From Kitasatospora sp. CB01950 (GTDB lineage: Bacteria > Actinomycetota > Actinomycetes > Streptomycetales > Streptomycetaceae): DNA of 64,000 nucleotides. Below are positions 24,839 through 32,137 of this stretch, one piece after another. The stretch lies in assembly GCF_001905465.1 (NCBI RefSeq), contig NZ_LISX01000008.1, positions 102,280 through 166,279 of the forward strand. Reading direction: 5' to 3'. The number at the start of each line of letters is the position of its first letter. Positions within the stretch are counted from its first letter, which is position 1. Below the pieces are notes generated by a model. That model was not told the origin of the DNA. It saw nothing but the letters and a program-made list of their open reading frames with translations, and made no database searches. The position numbers were made by a program, and so were the translations under genes.

Positions 24839-27187
24839 TCAGGAAACCTGCTCCTCCGGTACTTCTCCGGCATTTTCCCCACCGGCCGAGCCGCCCGCGT
24901 CGCCGCCGCCCTCGCTGCCGTCCTCGCCGCTGCCCTCGCCCTCGACGGCCAGTCCCAGATGCCGCCGGGCGGCGTCCGCGCCCTCCGTCAGCAGCACCTC
25001 GAAGCCGGCGTCGTCGAGCACCGGGACACCGAGCTGCACCGCTTTGTCGTACTTACCGCCGGGGTTGTCGCCGACCACCACGAAGTGGGTCTTCTTCGAC
25101 ACCGATCCGGTCACCTTCGCGCCGCGCGAGGTCAGCGCCTCCTTCGCGCCGTCCCGGGTGTGCCCGGCGAGGGTGCCGGTGACCACCACCGTCAGCCCCT
25201 CCAGCGGGCGTTCGCCCGGCTCCTCGCCGGCCTCCTCGGTGAACTGCACGCCCGCGTCGCGCCACTTGCGGAGGATCTCGCGGTGCCACTCCTCGGCGTG
25301 CCACTCCTTGATGGCCCGGGCGATGGTCGGCCCGACGCCCTCGACGGCGGCGAGTTCGGTCTCGTCGGCGGCGAAGATCCGGTCCAGGTCGCGGAATTCG
25401 CGGGCCAGCTCCTGCGCGGCGACCGGGCCGACGTGACGGATCGACAGGCCGTTCAGGAACCGCCACAGCGGGCGGTCCCTGGCGGCGCGCAGGTTGTCCA
25501 GCAGCACGCCGGTGTTCTTCTTCGGGGCGCCGGCGGTGGTGGCGAAGAAGGACACCTTCTTCTCCTTGCCGGTCTTGTCGTCCAGCTTGGGCATGCCGGT
25601 CTTCGGGTCGCGCACCAGCACCTTGATCGGCAGCAGCTGGTCCTCGGTCAGGTCGAAGATGTCGCCCTCGTCCTTGACCGGCGGGTCGGCGGGTTCCAGC
25701 GGCTGGGTGAGCGCGGTGGCCGCGACGTAGCCCAGGCCCTCGATGTCCAGGCACTGGCGGCCGCCGAGGAACGCGATCCGCTCGCGGATCTGCGCCGGGC
25801 AGTGCTGGGCGTTCGGGCAGCGCAGGTCGATGTCGCCCTCGGACATCGGGCGCAGCTCTCCGCCGCACTCCGGGCAGTGGGTGGGCATCTCGAACGCCCG
25901 CTCGGTGCCGTCGCGCAGGTCGTAGACCGGGCCGAGGATCTCCGGGATCACGTCGCCGGCCTTGCGCAGCACGATGGTGTCGCCGAGCAGCACGTCCTTG
26001 GCCTTGACGATCTGCTGGTTGTGCAGCGTCGCGTACTGCACCATCGAGCCGGCCACCTTCACCGGCTCGGCCAGCACCGCGTACGGGGTGGCGCGGCCGG
26101 TGCGGCCGATGCCGATCTTGATCTCGGCGAGCTTGCCGGTGACCTCCTCCGGCGGGTACTTCCAGGCGATCGCCCAACGCGGCGACTTGGAGGTCGAACC
26201 GAGCCGGCCCTGCAGGGCGATCTCGTCGACCTTGACGACCACGCCGTCGATCTCGTGCTCGACGGAGTGCCGCTGCTCGCCGAAGTACGCGATGAACGCC
26301 CGCACTTCGTCGAGCGAGCCGACCACCTTGTTGTGCTTGGCCGTCGGCAGGCCCCAGTCGTGCAGCAGCCGGTAGGCGTGCGACTGGCAGTCGATGTCGA
26401 AGCCGACCCGGGCGCCGATGCCGTGCACCACCATCCGCAGCGGGCGGGAGGCGGTGACCAGCGGGTCCTTCTGGCGGAGCGAACCGGCGGCGGCGTTGCG
26501 GGGGTTCATGAACAGCCGGATCATCGCCCGCGGCCGCTTGCCCTCCTCGGCGCGCTCCTGGTTCTCCTGCCGGCGGCGCTCGTTCTCCTCGGCGAAGGAG
26601 GCGTTCAGCGCGTCGAACTCCTCGGTGGGGAAGTACACCTCGCCGCGGATCTCCACCAGCGCCGGGATGTCGTCGCCCTTGAGCCGGTGCGGGATCTCCT
26701 TGATGGTGCGGACGTTGGCGGTGATGTCCTCGCCGACCCGGCCGTCGCCGCGGGTGGCGGCCTGCACCAGCACGCCGTTCTCGTACGTCAGGTTGACGGC
26801 CAGGCCGTCGACCTTCAGCTCGCACAGGTAGTGGTAGTCGATGCCGGAGAGCTCGGTGGCGACGCGCTCGGCCCAGGCGGCGAGTTCGTCGGCGTCCATC
26901 GCGTTGTCCAGGCTGAGCAGCCGCTCCCGGTGCTCAACCGGCGCGAACAGCACGGTCGGCGCGCCGCCGACCTTCTGGGTCGGCGAGTCGGGCGTCACCA
27001 GGGCCGGGTGCTCGGCCTCCATCGCCTCCAACTCGCGCATCAGACGGTCGAATTCGGCGTCGCTGACGGTCGGCGCGTCCAGCTCGTAGTACCGGGAACG
27101 GTGCTCCTCGATCTCGGTCGCCAGTTCGGCGTGCCGGGTCCGCACCTCCGCCGGGATGTCCTCCCAGCCCTCCACCGCAGCCGCCAC
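24839..27187 (-). CDS. ligA: NAD+-dependent DNA ligase
   Basis: This 782-aa replicative ligase seals nicks using NAD. The Ia domain residues (YYELD) come first. The adenylated lysine is K125 in ELKVDGLAV. The OB-fold follows, then a four-cysteine zinc finger (CPECGG...RCPNAQHC), a helix-hairpin-helix region and a C-terminal BRCT domain (LTVVVTGTLAGHTRDGAKEA). A Gly/Glu/Ser-rich tail of about 45 residues follows BRCT. I prefer the GTG at 27187, which has GAGGAGG six bases upstream, over the GTG at 27208 that overlaps the upstream stop; either keeps all domains. Confidence 0.95.
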   Translation of the reverse strand: MAAAVEGWEDIPAEVRTRHAELATEIEEHRSRYYELDAPTVSDAEFDRLMRELEAMEAEHPALVTPDSPTQKVGGAPTVLFAPVEHRERLLSLDNAMDADELAAWAERVATELSGIDYHYLCELKVDGLAVNLTYENGVLVQAATRGDGRVGEDITANVRTIKEIPHRLKGDDIPALVEIRGEVYFPTEEFDALNASFAEENERRRQENQERAEEGKRPRAMIRLFMNPRNAAAGSLRQKDPLVTASRPLRMVVHGIGARVGFDIDCQSHAYRLLHDWGLPTAKHNKVVGSLDEVRAFIAYFGEQRHSVEHEIDGVVVKVDEIALQGRLGSTSKSPRWAIAWKYPPEEVTGKLAEIKIGIGRTGRATPYAVLAEPVKVAGSMVQYATLHNQQIVKAKDVLLGDTIVLRKAGDVIPEILGPVYDLRDGTERAFEMPTHCPECGGELRPMSEGDIDLRCPNAQHCPAQIRERIAFLGGRQCLDIEGLGYVAATALTQPLEPADPPVKDEGDIFDLTEDQLLPIKVLVRDPKTGMPKLDDKTGKEKKVSFFATTAGAPKKNTGVLLDNLRAARDRPLWRFLNGLSIRHVGPVAAQELAREFRDLDRIFAADETELAAVEGVGPTIARAIKEWHAEEWHREILRKWRDAGVQFTEEAGEEPGERPLEGLTVVVTGTLAGHTRDGAKEALTSRGAKVTGSVSKKTHFVVVGDNPGGKYDKAVQLGVPVLDDAGFEVLLTEGADAARRHLGLAVEGEGSGEDGSEGGGDAGGSAGGENAGEVPEEQVS

Positions 27188-27204
27188 CGGGCCCTCCTCG
27201 CTCG

Positions 27205-28233
27205 TCACTCCGGGTTGTCCACCAGGCTCCGCGCCGCCTTCACGGCCTGTGCCAACGCCCGCCGGGCATACGCCGGGGACGCCCCCGCCAGCCCGCACGT
27301 CGGCGTCACCACGACCCGGCGGCCCAGGAGCTCCGGGGCCAGCCCCAGCCTGCGCCACAACGTCCTGACGCCCTGGACACTACCGGCCGGGTCCGACACT
27401 GCATTTGATTGAACCGCAGTGACGTCGCCGGACGGCACCACACCGGCGAGGATCAGCGTCCCGCCCTCGACCGCCTCGCCCAGGTCGTCGTCGTCACGCT
27501 CCGTCAGGAGAGCGAAGTCCAGGCTGATGCCGGCCACTCCGGCCCGGCGCAGCAGCGGGATCGGCACCTTCGGCGCACAACTGTGCACCACCACGGGCGT
27601 GTCCACGCCGCGGATCACCTCGCGCAGCGTCTGCTCGGCGCGCTGGCGGTCGACGGCGCGCAGCCGCTGGAACCCGCTGGCGGTCTTCACCGAGCCGGCG
27701 AGGACGGCGGGCAGCAGCGGCTCGTCCAGCTGCAGCACGATCGTCGCTCCCGGCACCCGGCGGCGGACGTCCTCCAGGTGGCGGCGCAGGCCCTCGGTCA
27801 GCGAATCCGCGATGTCCCGGCAGGCGCCCGCGTCGCTGAGCGCCTTCTCGCCGTGCCTGAGCTCGATCGTCCCGGCGAGCGTCCACGGTCCGACGGCCTG
27901 GATCTTCAGCAGTCCCCGGTAGCCCTGGGTGTACTCCTCCAGCGCGTCCAGGTCCTCCCCCAGCCAGGACCGGGCCCGCTTGGTGTCCCGCCCCGGGTGG
28001 TCGGTGAAGCGCCACCCGCTCGGCTCGGTCTGCACGAACAGCTCGGTCAGCAGCCCCGCACCCCGCCCGATCATGTCGGCCCCGGGCCCGCGCCCGGGCA
28101 GCTCCGGCAGGTGCGGCAGCTGTTCCAGCTCGGCCATCACCCCCCGGACCATGTCCCGCACATCCCCGCCGGGCATCGACCCCACCCCGGTTGCGGCCCC
28201 GGCCAGCTCTCCGAAAACGTCCACGTCAGTCAC
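27205..28233 (-). CDS. MetE-like (cobalamin-independent methionine synthase C-terminal domain) protein
   Basis: This 342-aa protein matches the C-terminal catalytic half of MetE (COG0620 type). It has LQLDEPLLP, a zinc-ligand-like VVHSCAP (His and Cys) and TPTCGLAGASP (Cys), so the metal site appears conserved. It lacks the N-terminal half of full MetE, so a complete methionine synthase role is uncertain; an archaeal-type methyltransferase activity is possible. It starts with GTG at 28233 with a weak binding site. Its stop overlaps a possible ligA GTG by four bases, so it is probably co-transcribed with ligA. Confidence 0.8.
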   Translation of the reverse strand: MTDVDVFGELAGAATGVGSMPGGDVRDMVRGVMAELEQLPHLPELPGRGPGADMIGRGAGLLTELFVQTEPSGWRFTDHPGRDTKRARSWLGEDLDALEEYTQGYRGLLKIQAVGPWTLAGTIELRHGEKALSDAGACRDIADSLTEGLRRHLEDVRRRVPGATIVLQLDEPLLPAVLAGSVKTASGFQRLRAVDRQRAEQTLREVIRGVDTPVVVHSCAPKVPIPLLRRAGVAGISLDFALLTERDDDDLGEAVEGGTLILAGVVPSGDVTAVQSNAVSDPAGSVQGVRTLWRRLGLAPELLGRRVVVTPTCGLAGASPAYARRALAQAVKAARSLVDNPE

Positions 28234-28259
28234 GGGACAGAGCCTACGCAGCGTTGCCC

Positions 28260-29072
28260 TCAGGCGGCATCGAGGAAGCCGGTCAGACTGCGCACGTACT
28301 CCTCGGGGTGCGACACGTGCGGGACGTGGCCGGCGCCCCGGAAGGTCGCGACCTCGGCCCGGGGCAGGGTCTCGGCGAGGCGGGAGATGATCGCCGCGAA
28401 CCACGGCGGGCTCTCGGTGCCGTTGGTCAGCAGGGCGGGGCCGGGGTAGCCGGACAGTCCGGCGAGATCGACGAACGACCAACCAGGGTCTGCCTGTTCG
28501 TCGAGGAAGGTGGGGGCGTTGGCGAGAACGGTCTCCCGGAGCTCTTCCGGGAGCTGGTCCCAGACGCCCGGCCCGAAGGCGACCTCCTCGACGAACTGCC
28601 GCGCGCCCGCGAGGTCCTCGCCCGCGCGCAGGTGCGCGAACACGGACTCCAGCTTCTCCGCCATCGCCCGCACCAGGGGTTCCAGATCGGGGTCCTCCCC
28701 CACGATCCCCATCAGCGGAGGCTCGTGCACCGCGATGCTCCGGAACAGCTCGGGGCGCCGCGCCGCCAACCCCAGCGCCGTCGAGCCTCCGAAGGAGCTG
28801 CCCACCACGTGCGTCGGCGCCAGGTCGAGCGCCTCCGTCAGCGCGGCGAGATCCTGCTCGTCCTCGGTCCGCGTCCCCTGCCCCGCGGGGCGTTCGCTCC
28901 GGCTGTGCCCTCGCCGGTCGTAGACCAGCACCCGGTACCGCTCGGCGAGCGCGGGCAGCACGGCGGCCCACGTCCCGTGGTCGCTCCAGGACCCGTGGAC
29001 CAGCACCAGCGGATCCCCGGCCCCCGCCAGCTCGTAGTAGAGCCCGACCCCGTTCACCCTGATCACCGGCAT
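28260..29072 (-). CDS. Alpha/beta hydrolase
   Basis: This 270-aa alpha/beta hydrolase has the oxyanion stretch VLVHGSWSDHGTW (about 24-36), the nucleophile Ser in VVGSSFGGSTAL (about 93) and the catalytic His in FRGAGHVPHVSHP near the C-terminus. The family includes esterases, haloperoxidase-like and epoxide-hydrolase-like enzymes; the substrate is unknown. The ATG at 29072 has GAGGAGC nine bases upstream. The open frame continues upstream into the duplicated SDR tail and is non-coding there. Its promoter region was altered by the insertion that begins at 29214. Confidence 0.85.
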   Translation of the reverse strand: MPVIRVNGVGLYYELAGAGDPLVLVHGSWSDHGTWAAVLPALAERYRVLVYDRRGHSRSERPAGQGTRTEDEQDLAALTEALDLAPTHVVGSSFGGSTALGLAARRPELFRSIAVHEPPLMGIVGEDPDLEPLVRAMAEKLESVFAHLRAGEDLAGARQFVEEVAFGPGVWDQLPEELRETVLANAPTFLDEQADPGWSFVDLAGLSGYPGPALLTNGTESPPWFAAIISRLAETLPRAEVATFRGAGHVPHVSHPEEYVRSLTGFLDAA

Positions 29073-29149
29073 GCGACCGCGCTCCTCACCCGGTGGGGCC
29101 GCGACGCCGGCCCCCGCCCCTCCAGTGGACCGCAGGCCCGGGCCCCCGG

Positions 29150-29213
29150 CTACTGGCCGGGGCGGACCGTGATTTCGGTGATCTCCGCGTCGCGCGGCAG
29201 GTCGAGTGCGGCG
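29150..29213. repeat. Island-flanking direct repeat, left copy (detached SDR 3' end)
   Basis: These 64 bases match 33025-33088 with a single difference (t at 29173 where the other copy has c). They correspond to the stop codon and last 21 codons of the SDR gene at 33025-33714, in the same orientation. Here the sequence is a gene fragment with no start. Similarity ends abruptly at 29214. Confidence 0.9.
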
Positions 29214-29274
29214 GGTCATGACCGCCTGCCGGCCGTTCTGGTTGGGCACCGTGCAGCGGCGTACTGTCGCACGC

Positions 29275-30489
29275 ATGGCGAGCGATCACCTTGGGGACCG
29301 GCTGGCACACCTGCGCCGCCTGGCGGAGCTGACGCAAGAGGGCTTGGCCGAGGCATCCGGCGTATCCGTCGATGTGGTGCGGAAGTTGGAGCAACAACGC
29401 AAACACTCGGCGCGCCTGCCCACACTCCACGCCCTGGCCCGGGGTCTGAACGTGGAGCTGACCGCACTTCTCGGCGATCCTCCGGCGGTGCCGTCGACAG
29501 GTGACGCCGAACCGCCCGAACTGGTCGCCGTGCGACGGGCGATCATGCCGCCGCTGTTCGCACCTCCGGTTCCGGCGGACGGTGCCGATCGCCTCTCGCT
29601 GCCGATGCTGCGGGCCGAGATCGCGGAGGCGTGGAGCCTCTACCACCGTGCGGACTTCGGTCGGGTGATGGCAGTTCTTCCTGAGATCGTCGCCGATGCC
29701 AGGCTGGCTGCCGCTGTCGGGCCGGGCGACAGTCGGCGGCAAGGGCAGCACGCCCTCGGCAAGGCGCTGCAACTGGGCGGGCACCTCTCCATCCGTTTGG
29801 GGAAGACGGATCTCGGCCTCTCCAGCCTGGAGCGGGCGATCGCTGCCGCCGACGCCTCGGAGGACCCACTGTTGTCAGGCATGGTCTGCAACTCGGTGGC
29901 GTGGGCCTATCAGCGGCAGAACCGGCTCGACGATGCTCAGGGCTTGGCCGTCCGCGCTGCCGAGACCGTGGAACGGGAGCATGTGGCGAGCGCGGAAAGC
30001 CTGCGGGTATGGGGCGGCCTGGTGATGTCGGCAGCGACCAGCACCGCCCGCGGCGGTGACTACGACGGTGCGGCCGACATGATGCTCACGGCCGAGAAGG
30101 CAACGGCCCGCCTCGCACGCATGGCGGCCCCCGCCGACGGCCGCATGGTGAGTGTGTTCAGCCGTTCGTCCGTCCGGATCGAACGAGTGCGGCTGGCGGT
30201 CCAACACGCCCGCCCCGAGGAGGCACTGGCCCTGGCCCGCACAACCCGGCTCAGCGCCGACACGCCTTTGTCGTGGCGAACGTGGCTGCTCCTGGACGTG
30301 GCACGGGCCTACACCGACCTGGGCGATGCTGCGGGAGCGGTGGCGTCGCTGGAGAAACTGCAACGGGCCGCACCGGGTTGGTTGCGACACCACACGCTGG
30401 CGGTCTCCGTCGTCGCCGACCTGTGGGCCGGCCCGGCCAGGCCGCCGGGTCTGCGGAAGTTGGCGACGATCCTCGGCGTCGCAGGTTAA
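29275..30489 (+). CDS. XRE-family regulator with TPR-like C-terminal region
   Basis: This 404-aa protein has an N-terminal Xre helix-turn-helix (about residues 8-63; LTQEGLAEASGVSVDVVRKL is the recognition helix region). A long all-alpha region follows with repeating TPR-like helix pairs (about 95-390; for example SLERAIAAADASEDPL and VARAYTDLGDAAGAVASLEKL). This layout is common in streptomycete regulators and in peptide-sensing RRNPP-like proteins, where the TPR part binds a ligand. No ribosome binding site precedes the ATG. TACTGT lies seven bases upstream, so a leaderless transcript is likely. It is the first gene of the 29.2-33.0 kb island. Confidence 0.85.
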   Translation: MASDHLGDRLAHLRRLAELTQEGLAEASGVSVDVVRKLEQQRKHSARLPTLHALARGLNVELTALLGDPPAVPSTGDAEPPELVAVRRAIMPPLFAPPVPADGADRLSLPMLRAEIAEAWSLYHRADFGRVMAVLPEIVADARLAAAVGPGDSRRQGQHALGKALQLGGHLSIRLGKTDLGLSSLERAIAAADASEDPLLSGMVCNSVAWAYQRQNRLDDAQGLAVRAAETVEREHVASAESLRVWGGLVMSAATSTARGGDYDGAADMMLTAEKATARLARMAAPADGRMVSVFSRSSVRIERVRLAVQHARPEEALALARTTRLSADTPLSWRTWLLLDVARAYTDLGDAAGAVASLEKLQRAAPGWLRHHTLAVSVVADLWAGPARPPGLRKLATILGVAG

Positions 30490-30690
30490 CGCCGCAGAAC
30501 TGGGACGGAACGTCCCTGTCGGCCGCCTCCCGATCACGGGAGCCTCTTCGTGCGGTCACGGAGAGGAGTGGGCTCATGGCAGCGAACAGCCGAGGAATCG
30601 GGACCGGGCCCCGCACGCCACACCTCCTGCCGTCGACGCGCCACCCGAGCCGCGCCTGCGACCGATTTGCGGCAGTCAGCCAAATCCCTT

Positions 30691-30709
30691 CCCAACAAAA
30701 CGAGTTGGG
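30691..30709. promoter_or_regulatory. Inverted repeat upstream of the Cys-tailed protein (possible operator)
   Basis: CCCAAC (30691-30696) and GTTGGG (30704-30709) form a 6-bp inverted repeat with a 7-base spacer, 28 bases before the start of the 161-aa gene. Its A-rich centre (aaaacga) stands out from the GC-rich surroundings. It could be the binding site of the island's XRE regulator; nothing beyond symmetry and position supports this. Confidence 0.35.
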
Positions 30710-30736
30710 TCGGGACTCAGAGCCAGGAGGATCTGC

Positions 30737-31222
30737 ATGACCTCGATCAGCACGGAACGGATTTCCGGCCGGTCCCTGGTGGAACCGGCACTGTTCGGGC
30801 GACTGGCCGCTCGAATCGTCAAGGACGAGGACATGGACCGGGCGCTCGCCGAGCGCGTCATGGACCAGGCCCTTGCCTTCCTCGGAGCGTGCGCCGTCAA
30901 CCCCGACGCCGGCCTGTCCCCCTCGGGGCTGGTGGATGTGGGCTGGCACACGTTCGTCCTGCACACGGTGGACTACGCGGAGTTCTGCGAGTCCTTGGCC
31001 GGACGTTTCCTCCACCACGTCCCTTCCGACGGCCCGAACGACTCGGCCAAGGCTGTGCCCATCGCCGCCACGGTGGCCGTCATCGAGGCCAGCGGCTTCG
31101 CCGTGGACGGCGAACTGTGGGCCATGTCCGCCGACTGCTCCGAGGGCAGTGGGGGCGACGGCAGCGACACCAGCGGGAGCGGCAGTTGCAGCCAGTGCCA
31201 CCGCGGTTGCCACAGCAGTTAG
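30737..31222 (+). CDS. 161-aa protein with Gly/Ser/Cys-rich tail
   Basis: The ATG at 30737 has a near-perfect AGGAGG site. Residues 1-130 look like a compact alpha-rich domain with VDVGWHTFVLHT and VDYAEFCESLAGRF. This W-H-x-F-x-x-x-T-x-x-Y-x-x-F-C pattern resembles glycine-rich-domain (GRDP-like) proteins; I am not certain of the family. The last 28 residues change character completely: Gly/Ser/Asp repeats ending in SGSGSCSQCHRGCHSS, with Cys at 134, 151, 154 and 158 and His at 155 and 159. The tail could bind metal or be a modified peptide. The stop codon TAG spans the left end of the IS5-type element, which has not altered the protein. The phosphotransferase gene was originally about 65 bases downstream. 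Confidence 0.8.
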   Translation: MTSISTERISGRSLVEPALFGRLAARIVKDEDMDRALAERVMDQALAFLGACAVNPDAGLSPSGLVDVGWHTFVLHTVDYAEFCESLAGRFLHHVPSDGPNDSAKAVPIAATVAVIEASGFAVDGELWAMSADCSEGSGGDGSDTSGSGSCSQCHRGCHSS

Positions 31223-31259
31223 AAGTCATCTCATTTGGAAGGTTGAGTAGACTTCGGGC

Positions 31260-31613
31260 GTGCTGATCGTGGAGCGTCTGGTGCCGGACGAGTTGTGGGA
31301 GCTGTTCCAGTTGGTGGTGCCGGATGCTCCGGTACGGCCACAGGGCGGAGGTCGGCGGCGGCACGGGGATCGTGAGGTGTTGGCGGCGATCGTGTTCGTC
31401 GCCACCTCGGGGTGCACGTGGGCCCAGTTGCCGCCCTGCTTCGGCCCGTCCGGGCCCACCGCCCACCGTCGCTTCAGCGAGTGGAGCAAGGCCCGGGTGT
31501 GGGCCAAGCTCCACCGCGTCGTCCTGGACGAACTCGGTTCGCGGGGCGCGCTGGACTGGTCCCGGTGCGCGGTCGACTCGGTGAACATGAGGGCCCTGAA
31601 AAGGGGGAGCTGA
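31260..31613 (+). CDS. IS5-type transposase, frame A (N-terminal part)
   Basis: This 117-aa frame contains the DUF4096-like N-terminal domain of IS427-type transposases (VPDELWELFQLVVP and SGCTWAQLPPCFGPSG) and the first DDE aspartate in CAVDSVNMRALK. It ends at TGA 31611-31613, just after the run AAAAGGGGG (31599-31607). A -1 slip on GGG there moves the ribosome into frame B. It starts with GTG at 31260, inside the element. Confidence 0.85.
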   Translation: MLIVERLVPDELWELFQLVVPDAPVRPQGGGRRRHGDREVLAAIVFVATSGCTWAQLPPCFGPSGPTAHRRFSEWSKARVWAKLHRVVLDELGSRGALDWSRCAVDSVNMRALKRGS

Positions 31614-32062
31614 CAGGTCCGAATCCTGTCGATCGGGGCAAGTACGGGTCGAAGATCCACCTGCTCACCGAACGCACCGGTTTGCCCCTGTCGCTCGCGA
31701 TCTCCGGGGCCAACGTCCACGACAGTCAGGCCCTGATCCCACTCGTCGACGCCGTCCCGCCGATCCGCTCGCGGCGCGGCCCCAGGCGCCGCAGGCCCGG
31801 CAAGCTGCACGCAGACAAGGCCTACGACCACCGCTTCATCCGCTCGTACCTGCGCCGACGCCAGATCCCGGCCCGCATCGCCCGCCGAGGCATCGAATCC
31901 TCCCAACGTCTCGGCCGGCACCGATGGGTGATCGAGCGCACCGTCGCCTGGTTCGGCGGCTTCCGCCGACTCCACCGCCGCTACGAACGCAAGGCCGACC
32001 ATTTCGCCGCCTTCGCCAGCATCGCCGCATCCCTCATCTGTTCCCGAAGACTCTCCAAATGA
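31604..32062 (+). CDS. IS5-type transposase, frame B (catalytic part, via -1 frameshift)
   Basis: From the slippery site this frame continues GELTGPNPVDRGKYGSKIHL and carries the second catalytic Asp region (ISGANVHDSQAL), LHADKAYDH and the catalytic Glu in RWVIERTVAWFGG. It ends with a TGA inside the right inverted repeat. It has no good start of its own, so it is expected only as the frame A-B fusion of about 266 aa. Confidence 0.82.
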   Translation, partial: GELTGPNPVDRGKYGSKIHLLTERTGLPLSLAISGANVHDSQALIPLVDAVPPIRSRRGPRRRRPGKLHADKAYDHRFIRSYLRRRQIPARIARRGIESSQRLGRHRWVIERTVAWFGGFRRLHRRYERKADHFAAFASIAASLICSRRLSK

Positions 32063-32083
32063 GATTTCTTCTTAGAAACGACC

Positions 32084-32119
32084 GGCCCGCCCCGCTCGCG
32101 ACTTGAGCCGGGGCGGGCC
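32084..32119 (+). repeat. GC-rich hairpin between the IS element and the phosphotransferase
   Basis: An 11-bp perfect stem (32084-32094 with 32109-32119) closes a 14-base loop and lies 18 bases before the phosphotransferase start. Before the IS inserted it would have separated the 161-aa gene from the phosphotransferase gene. It may reduce read-through, setting a higher dose of the first protein. Confidence 0.6.
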
Positions 32120-32137
32120 CGACCCCTGAGGACTCCC

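Larger units (their letters stand above)
31222..32071 (+). mobile_element. IS5-family insertion sequence (IS427-like), about 850 bp
   Basis: The 18-bp terminal inverted repeats differ at two positions (left 31222-31239, right 32054-32071; both contain ATCTCATTTGGA). The element is flanked by TTA on each side (31219-31221 and 32072-32074), a probable 3-bp target duplication. It carries one transposase in two frames joined by a G/A-rich slippery stretch, as in IS427-group members of IS5. Both ends are intact, so it may be functional or recently so. Confidence 0.88.

Noticed and set aside
29206..29274. Longer start (23 extra residues) for the XRE regulator
   Set aside because: It would begin inside the duplicated SDR tail, has no binding site, and the helix-turn-helix domain starts right after the ATG at 29275.
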